The notes beneath the pieces are model-generated. The model had not been told where the DNA came from. It saw only the letters and a program-made list of their open reading frames with translations, and searched no databases. Positions 24,592 through 32,880 of a DNA stretch of 42,986 bases are shown here, in pieces. Position numbers and translations under genes: made by a program. Every line of letters starts with the position of its first letter. Positions within the stretch are counted from its first letter, which is position 1. The stretch comes from Nanoarchaeota archaeon. Lineage in GTDB: Archaea; EX4484-52; LFW-46. The stretch lies in assembly GCA_018897155.1 (NCBI GenBank), contig JAHILE010000003.1, positions 1 to 42,986 on the forward strand, in the 5' to 3' direction.

Positions 24592-25752
24592 TTAAAGGTC
24601 AGTTTCTCTTACGCCGGAAAAAATTCCGAGAATAAGAAGAACTGCACCTATTGAAACCATCGTGCCCTGAACACTCCAGTCCATCATTATACCGACAGCA
24701 AGATTCAGCGCGGCTGCTAAAAAGCGCCCAAGCATCGAAATAGCTGAAAGCATTGTCGCGCGCTTGCCTGAAGGAATATGGATGTTAAAATATGATGAAA
24801 AAAGCGGTGTACGAAGGCCTCGAAATCCCATTATTGCAAAAATCAGGATAATCGTAATTGCAAAATTTTGCGTAAACGCTCCGGCAATAAATGCAATGCC
24901 CGGAATTAAAACCGTTGCCCGAATCAAATTCCTTTTTCCGAAAAATGCGTCAAGCCGCGCAATCTGCGACAGAAGCAGTATCGCAAAAATATTCATTCCC
25001 GCCGAAATCCATCCGTATTGAAATATCTCGGCGCCGGAATTCGCAAGCATCACCTGATAGAGCCATAATATATAATACAGCATAGTTCCGCCAAGAATTG
25101 AATCAATAACAAGCGGCCGTAATTTCGGATGGTTTTGAATGTATGATATGCTTTCAGCAATTATTCTGAAATAATGCTTTTTCGCACGCAAAATCTTACG
25201 TTTTGGCTCTTTTAATGTCATTGCAACAAACCCTGCAAAAACAGCAGGGATTCCGGTAAATATCATCGGATAATTCATGCCGAATTTTACGGCAATAATG
25301 CTTCCAATCGGCGATGCGATTATGAATGCGAGAGAAAGCGCCATAGAATAGCGCGCAAACACGCTTTTTGAATCGTTTGTTCTGCGCAATGTCTTTAATG
25401 TATCATAAATTATCGCTTCATCAGCTCCTGAAATAAACGATAAGCCCAGAGCCCAGAGAACTTCGCCGAGCATAAAAACGTAGATGTTCGGAACGCTGCC
25501 ATATATGAACGCCGCAAGGGCTATTGAAAAACAGCCGATAATTATCGATTTTTTCCTGCCGAATTTATCTGCAAACGCGCCTGTCGGAACCTCAAAAACA
25601 GCCCATGCGAAGATAAAAAGCGATTGCAAAAGCATAGTTTCCGAAAAGGTCAGGCCACCCCAAACGGTAAAAAACGGTATTGTCACGGCTGCGAGAAAGT
25701 GCATATTGATGAAAAACTGAATCAAATTCATCTTTTTGATATTCGCAAGCAT
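24592..25752 (-). CDS. Major facilitator superfamily transporter (12 TM)
   Basis: The protein has twelve hydrophobic helices and the MFS loop 2-3 signature in GAFADKFGRKKSIIIG. A long charged central loop (EPKRKILRAKKHYFRIIAESISYIQNHPKLRP) separates the two six-helix halves. The start at 25752 (MLANIKKMNLIQFF) fits the way archaeal MFS proteins begin; ATG 25779 would add nine residues. It is divergent from a second MFS-type gene at 25847 with a common palindromic TATA box between. Drug or metabolite export is possible; the substrate is not visible. Confidence 0.85.
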   Translation of the reverse strand: MLANIKKMNLIQFFINMHFLAAVTIPFFTVWGGLTFSETMLLQSLFIFAWAVFEVPTGAFADKFGRKKSIIIGCFSIALAAFIYGSVPNIYVFMLGEVLWALGLSFISGADEAIIYDTLKTLRRTNDSKSVFARYSMALSLAFIIASPIGSIIAVKFGMNYPMIFTGIPAVFAGFVAMTLKEPKRKILRAKKHYFRIIAESISYIQNHPKLRPLVIDSILGGTMLYYILWLYQVMLANSGAEIFQYGWISAGMNIFAILLLSQIARLDAFFGKRNLIRATVLIPGIAFIAGAFTQNFAITIILIFAIMGFRGLRTPLFSSYFNIHIPSGKRATMLSAISMLGRFLAAALNLAVGIMMDWSVQGTMVSIGAVLLILGIFSGVRETDL

Positions 25753-25815
25753 AAAACCACAGAATCCGAAAACACGCATCAAAAACAACAAAACAAGAAC
25801 AATTATCTGCGCAAC

Positions 25816-25825
25816 CTATATATAG
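25816..25825. promoter_or_regulatory. Palindromic TATA box shared by two divergent MFS genes
   Basis: CTATATATAG is its own reverse complement. Its centre is 26 nt before the plus-strand ATG at 25847 and places minus-strand initiation around 25794, upstream of the other MFS gene. TBP could therefore direct transcription both ways from one site. Confidence 0.55.
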
Positions 25826-25846
25826 CTAAAAAAGGCAATAAAACAT

Positions 25847-26479
25847 ATGAAGCGCGAGGTCCAGCTGCTCATTCTTGCAGAAGTCATTTTTCTTTTCGGC
25901 TCAGGGCTATACGGGCCAATCTACGCAATATTCGTGCAAAAAATAGGCGGCGACATACTTGATGCAGGGGCTGCGTATGCGCTTTTTCTGATTTCCATGG
26001 CAACGCTTGAATACCCTGTAGGAAAACTAATGGACAAATACGGGAAGAAATATTTCCTGTTTTCCGGATATCTGCTTGCGACTGTCGTTATTTTCGGATA
26101 TATGTTTGTAGAAAACGTGATGCAGCTGTTCATACTGCAGATCCTTATGGGTATAGCGTTTGCAATAGGCGACCCTTCCTGGGATGCCTGGTTCTCTGAT
26201 ATAATCCCGAAAAAGAAAAGCGGATTCGATTGGGCTGTATTCCACATGGTCGCAGGATACAGCGCGGGATTTTCAGCACTTATCGGCGGCGCGGTTGCAA
26301 AATACCTCGGGTTCTCAACACTATTTTTCATAGGCGGAATGATTGCGATATTCAGCGCGTTTACCGTGCTTTCAATAAACGAAATGCAATTCGGCAGCAG
26401 ACGGCGCGGCAAACAATCCAATAAAATCCATCATAGAGGACACGGATTTAAAAGGCGTGTGAAAATGAAGAGTCATTGA
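25847..26479 (+). CDS. MFS-type membrane protein, six-helix half-size
   Basis: The 210-residue protein has about six membrane helices and one MFS loop motif (GKLMDKYGKKYFLFSGY). It equals the N-terminal half of a normal MFS transporter, then ends in a basic His/Arg/Lys-rich tail (SRRRGKQSNKIHHRGHGFKRRVKMKSH). It may work as a homodimer, or it may be a truncated descendant; the DNA shows no second half downstream. The start is leaderless from the shared palindromic TATA box. It ends 9 nt before the end of the convergent fen1 gene. Confidence 0.75.
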   Translation: MKREVQLLILAEVIFLFGSGLYGPIYAIFVQKIGGDILDAGAAYALFLISMATLEYPVGKLMDKYGKKYFLFSGYLLATVVIFGYMFVENVMQLFILQILMGIAFAIGDPSWDAWFSDIIPKKKSGFDWAVFHMVAGYSAGFSALIGGAVAKYLGFSTLFFIGGMIAIFSAFTVLSINEMQFGSRRRGKQSNKIHHRGHGFKRRVKMKSH

Positions 26480-26487
26480 ATCGTAAT

Positions 26488-27516
26488 TTATTTCCCCCAC
26501 CCACCAAGTGTCGTTTGCTTTCTCTTTTTCGCCGCCTCGTCAAGCTTTGCGAACATGGATTCCATTCTCTCGCGCGAGAAATTATGCTTCTGGACCATAA
26601 TCTCAAGGACTTTCTCGCGGTCAAATGCAGGCGCATCAAGCGAATAATTGTGCAGGACCGGCGGACTTTTAAAGAAATCGAAAATGTCGCGCGGGTCTAG
26701 ATCATAATTCCATTCAACTTTTTCAAGGACTTTATCCAATTCCTTGTGCTCCAAAACAAGCTTGAGCGCCTTTTTTTGGCCAATGCCAAGAATTCCGCCG
26801 GGATTGTAATCTGTTCCGACAAGAATGCCAAGAATTATGAGCTGGTCATGAGTGATTTTAAGGTCGGCAAGAGTCTTGTCAAGAAAGATCATCTCAGGCT
26901 TTATCTCGCGATAAATTGTTGTGCCCGGAATCTTTCGCTTGCCGGTGATGTTCAAATTGCGCACAAGCCGTGGAGCCCCAAAAAGCATTGAATCCATATC
27001 CTGCGACACCGAAGCATAAGCGTCGCGGTTCTTTGCGAGATATGCAGCCTGCGCCTCGCCTTCTGACGGCGCCTGAATAATCGGTATTCCAAGCGCGCGA
27101 AGCAGCTCCTTTGCCTCATCAATCATTTCAGACGTTAGTTTTGTCGCCATCTGCGCCTGCTTTTTCGCCTCTGCTTCGTCGCCCGATTCAAGGGCTTCCT
27201 CGCGCTTTTTTTCTGCAATCTGTTTTGCTGCGACGCGGGAATTTACTGTCGCGCTCTTGAACTGTGGCCTAGGACCATCGAAAACATAAACCAGCTTGAT
27301 GTTATGCTGCATCAGGTTTATGCTGCGGTAAAATATGCCTGAAAGATGCGACGTGACATTTCCTGAAAAATCCATGAGCGGCGTGCCGTCCTGCTGGCGG
27401 ATTATTGTAAGAAACTGATAAAGCGTGTTGAATGCATCCATTGCCAGGGTTTTTCCTGCAAGCGCTTCTGCAGATGTTTCTTCTTTTGTGACAATGTCGC
27501 TAATCTTGACGCCCAT
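26488..27516 (-). CDS. fen1: Flap endonuclease 1
   Basis: FEN1 removes 5' flaps in Okazaki-fragment maturation and base-excision repair. The 342-residue protein has the N and I nuclease domains with acidic metal ligands in AMDAFN (D27), VFDGPRP, PSEGEAQAAYL, SQDMDSMLFG and VGTDYNPGG. A helix-hairpin-helix follows (GILGIGQKKALKLV). The C-terminus ends QTTLGGWGK, a PIP-box-like PCNA-binding motif with Trp in place of the usual aromatic pair. The promoter overlaps that of the divergent ferredoxin in a 55-nt spacer. Confidence 0.96.
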   Translation of the reverse strand: MGVKISDIVTKEETSAEALAGKTLAMDAFNTLYQFLTIIRQQDGTPLMDFSGNVTSHLSGIFYRSINLMQHNIKLVYVFDGPRPQFKSATVNSRVAAKQIAEKKREEALESGDEAEAKKQAQMATKLTSEMIDEAKELLRALGIPIIQAPSEGEAQAAYLAKNRDAYASVSQDMDSMLFGAPRLVRNLNITGKRKIPGTTIYREIKPEMIFLDKTLADLKITHDQLIILGILVGTDYNPGGILGIGQKKALKLVLEHKELDKVLEKVEWNYDLDPRDIFDFFKSPPVLHNYSLDAPAFDREKVLEIMVQKHNFSRERMESMFAKLDEAAKKRKQTTLGGWGK

Positions 27517-27522
27517 AAATAT

Positions 27523-27555
27523 CTATAAAAGCTTTGTTTCTCATTTTAATATATC
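27523..27555. promoter_or_regulatory. Overlapping divergent promoters of fen1 and ferredoxin
   Basis: CTATAAAAG (27523-27531) is a plus-strand TATA box leading to initiation near 27554 and a short leader with AGGGGAT before the ferredoxin ATG. TTTTAATATATC (27544-27555) read on the minus strand is ~30 nt from the fen1 ATG. The two boxes are interleaved. Confidence 0.5.
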
Positions 27556-27571
27556 TTTTAGGGGATATTCT

Positions 27572-27796
27572 ATGCCAACTGTTGATATGAATCTTTGTAT
27601 GAAATGCTTTGCATGTGTCGGTGCGTGCCCGAATGATGCGATTTCTGATGCGCCCGAAGGCCCGAAATTTGACAATAAGAAATGCAAAAAATCATACCGC
27701 TCAGACGGCAAGCTTTTGAATCCAAAAAGTATTGCAAATGATTCAAAATGCGGAATTTGCGCCGAAATGTGCCCTGCAAGCGCGATAAAAATTTGA
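27572..27796 (+). CDS. 2[4Fe-4S] ferredoxin
   Basis: The start at 27572 follows AGGGGATATTCT; the longer frame back to 27425 is antisense to fen1. The 74-residue protein has eight Cys: C9, C12, C15, C19 in CMKCFACVGACP, and C38, C60, C63, C67 with CGICAEMCP. Each set can hold one [4Fe-4S] cluster, with a ~20-residue Lys-rich insertion (NKKCKKSYRSDGKLLNPKS) between C38 and the second CxxC. It is a soluble electron carrier. The redox partner is not visible in the neighbourhood. Confidence 0.9.
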   Translation: MPTVDMNLCMKCFACVGACPNDAISDAPEGPKFDNKKCKKSYRSDGKLLNPKSIANDSKCGICAEMCPASAIKI

Positions 27797-27834
27797 ATGC
27801 GTACTTAACAGATCCCAACAGTTTCTTGCCCAAA

Positions 27835-28578
27835 TCAACGTTCAAAAAGTAATATCATCACTGTAATTCCGGCAATAAAGGCAATAAGATGAACCGCTGA
27901 TTTTGCAGGATTTGTCTCCTTATGAAGCTCGGGTATCAGGTCAAAACCTGCGATGTAGATAAACCCGCCTGCTGCAAAAGGCACTAAATATATTGAAAGA
28001 TCTGCCCCTTTTGTACCGAATGCCAAAACAACCGCAACGCCAAGAATAGAGGCAAGCGCAGACATAAAGTTGAAGAAGAGCGCCTTTTTCTTAGAATATC
28101 CTGCGTGAAGAAGGACACCAAAATCACCTATTTCCTGGGGGATTTCATGCAAAATAACTGCAAGCGTTGTAGCAATGCCAACAGGAATTGACGCCAGATA
28201 ACTTGCGCCAATAACAAGCCCGTCGATAAAGTTATGTACGCCATCTCCGATCAGGTTCATGAATGCGACGGGATGATGATGATGCTCCGACGCCGGAATA
28301 TGGCAGTGCCTCCAGTGGATAAATTTCTCAAAAATAAAGAACACTACTATTCCGCCAAGAAGACTGATGGAAACCGACATGCTAAAACCCTGCGCCTCGA
28401 CGGCTTCAGGCAATAGATGTAAAAACGCATCGCCAAACAAAGCTCCGGCCGAGAAACTAACAAGAAAAAGCAGCACTTTTTCAAGAGTCCGCTCTTTCAT
28501 CGGAAACGTAAAAAGCCCTATAAACGATAGCAGGCTCACAAGAATAACGCTTCCCAACGAATATGCCCATGCATCCAT
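27835..28578 (-). CDS. ZIP-family divalent metal transporter
   Basis: The protein has eight membrane helices. The central metal path carries GDGVHNFIDGLVIGASY in helix 4 and LHEIPQEIGDFGVLL in helix 5, the ZIP family signature. A His-rich loop (CHIPASEHHHHP) precedes helix 4. The likely job is Zn2+ or Fe2+ uptake across the cytoplasmic membrane. At 247 residues it is a standard short ZIP protein. It is convergent with the ferredoxin gene. Confidence 0.92.
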   Translation of the reverse strand: MDAWAYSLGSVILVSLLSFIGLFTFPMKERTLEKVLLFLVSFSAGALFGDAFLHLLPEAVEAQGFSMSVSISLLGGIVVFFIFEKFIHWRHCHIPASEHHHHPVAFMNLIGDGVHNFIDGLVIGASYLASIPVGIATTLAVILHEIPQEIGDFGVLLHAGYSKKKALFFNFMSALASILGVAVVLAFGTKGADLSIYLVPFAAGGFIYIAGFDLIPELHKETNPAKSAVHLIAFIAGITVMILLFER

Positions 28579-28902
28579 CTTAAATCAGTGCACAAAACGT
28601 TTATAGGGATCTATGAAGACATATCAAGGCATGCAAGCTTTAAATCATCTCGTTGGCACTCGAAGCTTTAAAGCAAAGCTTTAAATACTCCAGTAACCAT
28701 TTAAGAGTAGTCATTACATTAAATGAGCAACTCAACAGTTGCATAAGCCAGTGCAACTCAAGAGGAATATATAAACAACACCAAGAGAACAAGCTTATAT
28801 ACTCGTAGTGACAAATAAAAAGGAAGTAATAAAAATCCTGCTCATCAGCTTCGAGAAAACGAGGCTTTTAAACAGGGTAAATTAAAAATTTAGGTGTTAA
28901 AA
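28579..28902. other. Spacer with repeated AAGCTTTAAA motifs
   Basis: No gene can be supported in these 324 nt. The block 28634-28690 has three copies of AAGCTTTAAA and the stretch AAATCATCTCGTT at 28642-28654, which recurs at 40522-40534 next to the dispersed hairpin element. The last ~60 nt include AGGTGTTAAAAATG, the ribosome-binding context of the next gene. A small hairpin CTTCGAGAAAACGAGG lies near 28850. An open frame of 22 codons at 28612 is not convincing. Confidence 0.5.
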
Positions 28903-29433
28903 ATGGCTATAAACTTTACAGGAATTGTTGGTAAACTTGCCGGCCTGGGCTTCTATAGTTTTGTCCTTCCCTGGCTGTTGTTCTTCGCCGTAATTCTCGG
29001 CGTACTGAACGTGACTAATATCTTCGGCAGTAAAAGAATTAACGCAATAATCTCTGCTGTGATCGCATTTTTTATAACTGCATTCACTCCGGCAGGCGTC
29101 TCGCTTGCAACGTACTTCACCACACTCTTTGGTGTAGGTGCAATGACTATCGCAGTACTATTAGTAATAGTGCTGCTTGGCGGTGCGCTTGGATATAAGG
29201 TAAAAGACTACGAAACCAGTGCCTGGGTAAAACCCCTCATCGGTCTTGTAGTTATTGCTCTTGCAGTTCTTGCATTTGGCGCAGCAACAGGAACAGATGT
29301 CTCAGTTGACCTTCCAGGTCTTGACAGCGACACGTGGACAATAATATTTATACTTGTCTTTGTGCTGCTCGCAATTTGGTACGCTGATGAAGGCGCTCCT
29401 GCAGCTGCTGGCGAAGGTAAGAAAGACAAATAA
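28903..29433 (+). CDS. Five-helix membrane protein, paralogue of next gene
   Basis: The ATG at 28903 is chosen because AGGTG lies 7 nt upstream. The protein has about five membrane helices (FVLPWLLFFAVILGVLNV, INAIISAVIAFFITAF, TIAVLLVIVLLGGALGY, LIGLVVIALAVLAF, WTIIFILVFVLLAIW) and a short Ala/Lys tail. Its N-terminus (GIVGKLAGLGFYSFVLPWLL) aligns with that of the next gene (KMLANLTNLGFYDFVLPWLM). The family is not recognised; comparable tandem membrane proteins occur in small-genome archaea. A strong terminator follows. Confidence 0.7.
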   Translation: MAINFTGIVGKLAGLGFYSFVLPWLLFFAVILGVLNVTNIFGSKRINAIISAVIAFFITAFTPAGVSLATYFTTLFGVGAMTIAVLLVIVLLGGALGYKVKDYETSAWVKPLIGLVVIALAVLAFGAATGTDVSVDLPGLDSDTWTIIFILVFVLLAIWYADEGAPAAAGEGKKDK

Positions 29434-29454
29434 ATTAAACTAACAAATTCATTC

Positions 29455-29490
29455 GGAGCGGAGTAAAATCCGCTCCTTTAAACTTTTTTA
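29455..29490 (+). terminator. Intrinsic-type terminator between the two membrane paralogues
   Basis: GGAGCGGA-GTAAAA-TCCGCTCC is a perfect 8-bp hairpin (29455-29476) followed by TTTAAACTTTTTT. It closes the first membrane gene and lies upstream of the second gene's TATA region (GATATTTATATTTC, ~29491-29504). Confidence 0.75.
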
Positions 29491-29554
29491 GATATTTATA
29501 TTTCTTCATTCACAATAAATCAACAAATAAATGCTTAAGTGGGATAAGATAACT

Positions 29555-30037
29555 ATGGCTAATATTTTTTCAAAAATGCTGGCAAACCTCACAAACCTTG
29601 GATTCTACGACTTCGTGCTTCCATGGCTCATGTTTCTTGCAATAATTTTCGGGCTTCTGCAAAACAAAAAAACAATAAGCGAAGACCCTGCAGTAAACGG
29701 CGTAATCTCAATAGTCGCGGCATTTTTCATCGCATACATAGCACGCGGAATGTTTTATACCCAATTTTTCGGCATATTCGGAGGGGTAATTGCGGTATTT
29801 TTGATATTGATAATCTCTCTTGCAATGTTCGGAATAAAGCCGGAAGAGGCTCTTGGCTCGAACAAAACAGCACTAAGCATAGGCATTGCAATAATAATTC
29901 TAATGGTATTCATTGCTTCCGGCGCGTTTGAGGAACTATTCAAGACATCAATAGACGGTGATACTGTAGCAACAGTCCTTATTCTAATCGCCCTTCTTGG
30001 CGCAGCCGCTTTCATTGGCGGTGGCGGAAAGGACTAA
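29555..30037 (+). CDS. Five-helix membrane protein, paralogue of previous gene
   Basis: Alignment with the preceding paralogue puts the start at 29555 (MANIFSKMLANLTNLGFYDFVLPWLM); ATG 29531 would add eight residues and fits the TATA spacing equally well, so the choice is uncertain. The protein keeps the shared first helix and about four more, a charged loop (GIKPEEALGSNKTAL) and a Gly-rich end (FIGGGGKD). The two genes clearly arose by duplication but differ in their C-terminal tails. Function unknown; a membrane complex of both is possible. Confidence 0.7.
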   Translation: MANIFSKMLANLTNLGFYDFVLPWLMFLAIIFGLLQNKKTISEDPAVNGVISIVAAFFIAYIARGMFYTQFFGIFGGVIAVFLILIISLAMFGIKPEEALGSNKTALSIGIAIIILMVFIASGAFEELFKTSIDGDTVATVLILIALLGAAAFIGGGGKD

Positions 30038-30069
30038 GCTATAAAACATTCTGAATAACAATATAGCGC

Positions 30070-30645
30070 ATGGAAATTCTATTCGTGACTGGAAATAAAG
30101 GCAAATTAGATGAAATTGCGCAATTTCTTAAAAACTCCGGCATCACCCTCATACACAAACACCTTGACTTAGTCGAGCCCCGAAGCGAATCATTGGCAGA
30201 AATCGCAAAGGAGAAGGCAAAAGACGCTCAAAAAACGATAAATGTACCCTTTATTGTCGACGATTCGGGTCTCTTTATTGACTGCCTGAACGGCTTTCCC
30301 GGCACAAATTCAAACTGGGTGTTCAAAAAAATCGGCTATCCGGGCATATTAAAGCTTCTGGAAGGCAAAAAAGAAAGAACCGCCGCTTTCAGGTGCGCGG
30401 TTGCGCTCGCAATTCCAGGCAAAGAGATTATGATATTTGAGGGCGAAGAACACGGCATCATCGCAAATGAAGAGCAGGGTATAAAAGGTTTTGGTTATGA
30501 TCCTATATTCATACCTGACGGCAGCACAAAAACATGGGGCGAAGCGCCCGATATAAAGAATATTCACTCGCATCGGCAGCAGGCGATTGAGAAGCTAATT
30601 AAATGGATTAAGGAGAATCCGCGGGCTTTCTCGCAAGAATTGTAA
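30070..30645 (+). CDS. XTP/dITP pyrophosphatase (RdgB/Ham1 family)
   Basis: House-cleaning enzyme that hydrolyses non-canonical purine NTPs to the monophosphate and PPi. The motifs are FVTGNKGKLDEI near the N-terminus, IVDDSGLFIDCL at ~68-79, KGFGYDPIFIPDGS at ~140, and SHRQQAIEKL near the C-terminus. The usual PGxYSA segment after the DDSGL motif reads FPGTNSNWVFKKIG, an unusual variant. The length of 191 is normal. The last 38 nt overlap the convergent methyltransferase gene tail to tail. Confidence 0.92.
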   Translation: MEILFVTGNKGKLDEIAQFLKNSGITLIHKHLDLVEPRSESLAEIAKEKAKDAQKTINVPFIVDDSGLFIDCLNGFPGTNSNWVFKKIGYPGILKLLEGKKERTAAFRCAVALAIPGKEIMIFEGEEHGIIANEEQGIKGFGYDPIFIPDGSTKTWGEAPDIKNIHSHRQQAIEKLIKWIKENPRAFSQEL

Positions 30646-31423
30646 GGTTAATCCTCATTTCGAACCCACCACTATTCAGCTTTGGGTTCGAAAGCTTGAA
30701 ATCCTCACAATCGCCCAAGGATTTCATGACCTTCCTAGCGCGTTTATCAAACGTTCCCGCGTCTTTCTCCTCAATCGCGCCCAACTTTTGTAGCTCATCA
30801 AGCGTTTTGTCTGAAACTTCAAGCACTTTCAGGCCTGCGGCTTGGATTGCGCGCAAATAATCCTCTTTTGAGCGCCGGTAAAGCTCCAAAAACACAGGCT
30901 TTCCGCGGGAATCGTTGAAAAGACTTACGTTATAGCGCAAATTGCCTCTTTTATCTTTCTTGCAATCCGACTCTTTAGGTGGATTGACAACAGTTATCAT
31001 GACATATCCGCCACTACGTGTCACGCGCGCCATCTCAACAATCGCTTTTTTGTAGTTTTCTATGTGGTTTATAGCCCAACTTGAATTCACAAGATCAAAA
31101 ACATTGCTCTTCCAGCACAAATACAAGGCATATTCTGCAATAACTCTCTCTTTCAGGCGTATTTTTGCAAACTTTATCATTCCTTTTGAAATATCAGATG
31201 CAAAAACTTTCGCTTTCCATGTTCTTTTGAATGCTTCAGCCACTCTGACAGTGCCAGTACCAATGTCAAGCACACAATTCCCCTTCAAATATATCTCATA
31301 TTTTCTAAAAAGATACTTTTGCGAAGCAAATTCTATTGCTGAACCAAGCGAATCTTGTCTGCAATATGGATGAATGTCATACTGACCGGCAAATTTATTG
31401 TAACTCTTTTTTATTGATGCCAT
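30608..31423 (-). CDS. SAM-dependent class I methyltransferase
   Basis: Motif I is VLDIGTGTVRVAEAF (residues ~50-64), where the usual third Gly is missing (GTGT instead of GxGxG). It is followed by the acidic FASDISKGMIKFAK, then VFDLVNSSWAINHIENYKKAI, then ARVTRSGGYVMITVVNPP. This is the UbiE/Methyltransf_11 layout. A C-terminal extension of ~100 residues (YRRSKEDYLRAIQAAGLKVLEVSDK…) may bind substrate. The substrate cannot be inferred from its neighbours. It overlaps the end of the Ham1-like gene by 38 nt. Confidence 0.8.
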   Translation of the reverse strand: MASIKKSYNKFAGQYDIHPYCRQDSLGSAIEFASQKYLFRKYEIYLKGNCVLDIGTGTVRVAEAFKRTWKAKVFASDISKGMIKFAKIRLKERVIAEYALYLCWKSNVFDLVNSSWAINHIENYKKAIVEMARVTRSGGYVMITVVNPPKESDCKKDKRGNLRYNVSLFNDSRGKPVFLELYRRSKEDYLRAIQAAGLKVLEVSDKTLDELQKLGAIEEKDAGTFDKRARKVMKSLGDCEDFKLSNPKLNSGGFEMRINLTILARKPADSP

Positions 31424-31647
31424 AAAATGCCTTTTCGAATATTTTTATTCTGAATTATATTTGCAGACAAAACAATAAATACAAAATAACGCTCAAATCA
31501 GCCTTTAAAAAATGTCTTGCGTCTTTAGAGCCAGTAAAGACATACTAAAGACATCAAAAGACATGAAAGACAGCAACGACTTAGAAGAAGATAAATGAAC
31601 GCATTGAGAAAAAAAACATTTAAATACTTGAAGAAACAATAAGGGCG
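31424..31647. promoter_or_regulatory. Spacer with helically phased AAAGACA repeats and the rnpB promoter
   Basis: AAAGACA occurs at 31536, 31547, 31557 and 31566, steps of 11, 10 and 9 nt, about one helical turn each. Inverted TGTCTTGCGTCTTT lies just before, at 31513-31526. A TTTAAATAC TATA box at 31619-31627 lies about 25 nt before RNase P RNA. The repeats stand 80-110 nt upstream of rnpB and 115-150 nt upstream of the divergent methyltransferase. Confidence 0.5.
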
Positions 31648-32081
31648 TGGTGTGGAAGGATTGCTATGGTTTTTGTGTGTCTTGTCGCATGCATGCGTTC
31701 ATAGCGCATGTTAGCGATTATTCATATCAAAGATTGAGGAAAGTCCCCCCACGGATGCAGAGATGCATTTAATCCCAGAAAACTAGGGCGCCGGGAGGCG
31801 CGGCAACGTATTAGAAACGATACAGAAGGCAGTTAAGGATGAATGTTTATGACGTTTCTGCCATTCTGATGAAACGTAACGTCCATGCGTGCAAGTCGAA
31901 CGACGCGCGCGAAGCAATTCGCGTCCTCAGAAAGTCTTGAAACCTTGCGAAAGTGAGTGTTTCAAGCTTTTCAACCCATGGTTGAAAATGAGGGAGTCTA
32001 ATGCGATAAAATCTATCAGCACCGGCAATTGCGCCGGATGTAAAGACGGATTGAACAAAAGGGGGCTTACTCTCCACACCA
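31648..32081 (+). ncRNA. rnpB: RNase P RNA
   Basis: This is the catalytic RNA that trims tRNA 5' leaders. The conserved GAGGAAAGTCCCCCCA is at 31736-31751 and an AGAAACGATACAGAA-type core element is at 31811-31825. The CR-V-like ACAAAAGGGGGCTTAC lies at 32055-32070. P1 is GGTGTGGA (31649-31656) paired with TCCACACC (32073-32080). A TTTAAATAC TATA box ~25 nt upstream supports the 5' end. The length of ~434 nt is long for an archaeal RNase P RNA. Part of the excess is an internal two-hairpin segment at 31934-31989 that resembles the tRNA-Ala intron. A T-rich tract (GGCTTTTTTTCTTTT) follows ~40 nt after the 3' end. Confidence 0.9.
31934..31989 (+). repeat. Tandem hairpins within RNase P RNA, like the tRNA-Ala intron
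   Basis: CTTGAAAC … GTTTCAAG (31936-31943 / 31959-31966) is followed through TTTCAAGCTTT by TTTTCAACC-CAT-GGTTGAAAA (31968-31988). The order and core sequences match 11772-11824 in the tRNA-Ala intron. Confidence 0.65.
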
Positions 32082-32115
32082 ATCATTTATTTCTTAGGCC
32101 GCAAAGACAAATGTC

Positions 32116-32523
32116 TTAAGGCTTTTTTTCTTTTGGCTTAACTTCATTATAACATTCTAAAAACAAACGATTATCCGGATTGAACATCTTGCCGTTTTCA
32201 AGAACTTCATCCAAATACGTGCGCTCCTTAGCTCCAATAGAGCCGTATTTTGAAGGATCCTGTTCAAAAAGCCTTTCTAAATCGCACACAAATAAAAAGG
32301 GATTGAGCGGAGTCCCAAGATGCAAAACATTTGGAATCGCGCCAAGATAACGGAATTCAGATGTTTTTGAAGCATTCGTTTGCTTAAAACACCCTGATAT
32401 TACATATATCGCAGGCCCGTCGAAAAATAATTTAATCGTCAGTTCGCCATCGCGAGTCTGATAGCGATACTTTCTAACGGAGTTTTCCAAAAAATCTGAG
32501 TTTTCATCCATATCAAACGCCAA
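32116..32523 (-). CDS. Hypothetical protein (135 aa)
   Basis: This is a soluble protein of mixed β and α character (YRYQTRDGELTIKLFFDGPAIYVISGCFK; NPFLFVCDLERLFEQDPSKYGSIGAKERTYLDEVLENG; NPDNRLFLECYNEV). There are no membrane segments or metal motifs. The frame runs into the rnpB terminator-like tract at its 3' end (…KPKEKKP), so the last residues come from that T-rich DNA. On the minus strand a TATA-like GTATTTAAATC at 32589-32599 lies ~70 nt upstream. I do not recognise the family. Confidence 0.55.
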   Translation of the reverse strand: MAFDMDENSDFLENSVRKYRYQTRDGELTIKLFFDGPAIYVISGCFKQTNASKTSEFRYLGAIPNVLHLGTPLNPFLFVCDLERLFEQDPSKYGSIGAKERTYLDEVLENGKMFNPDNRLFLECYNEVKPKEKKP

Positions 32524-32587
32524 ATGTGAGTTTTGGATTATTAACTGAATAGGTAATAACTTCTATAGAGTAATAAACAACCCAAAG

Positions 32588-32880
32588 ATTTAAATACTAT
32601 TGGGTGCATAGTAGTACTTTGTTATAGTACTAACAATGTATTATTACAAACATTCATTTTTTCCAAACTCTCATTAATCCAAAGCCGTATGCTGATTTTT
32701 AATCAAATTATGCATATGCTAGGCGTCACGTCTTGTAAGACATTGAAGACGCTCGCACTAGTTCTGAAAATATTTGAAAATAGGCGCGCATTCTGCCGTG
32801 TCTGGCTTGCGGTTTTGAGGGAGTGAAAGAATAACACATAAACACGGCGGCTCCTCAGCCGCTTGTTAGCTTTTTTCAAT
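32588..32880 (+). ncRNA. Possible small RNA or structured leader ending in a terminator hairpin
   Basis: A TTTAAATAC TATA box (32588-32597) predicts a start near 32618. Downstream lie a hairpin GCGTC-ACG-TCTTGTAAGA-…-GACGC (~32724-32752), a long-range pair CCGTGT (~32797) / ACACGG (32842-32847), and GCGGCT-CCTC-AGCCGC (32847-32862). TTGTTAGCTTTTTT follows. No open frame covers it. It could be a small RNA, or an attenuator leader for the 52-residue membrane protein at 32928. The last hairpin with its T-tract is the most certain part. Confidence 0.35.

Noticed and set aside
27425-27571. N-terminal extension of the ferredoxin frame
   Set aside because: It is antisense to the start of fen1; the Shine-Dalgarno and Cys pattern fit the start at 27572.
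28612-28680. 22-codon frame starting MKTYQGMQ
   Set aside because: It consists of the repeated AAGCTTTAAA block and has no ribosome-binding site.
30608-30645. Regulatory meaning of the tail-to-tail overlap of the Ham1-like and methyltransferase genes
   Set aside because: Short convergent overlaps are common in compact genomes, and nothing else marks this one.
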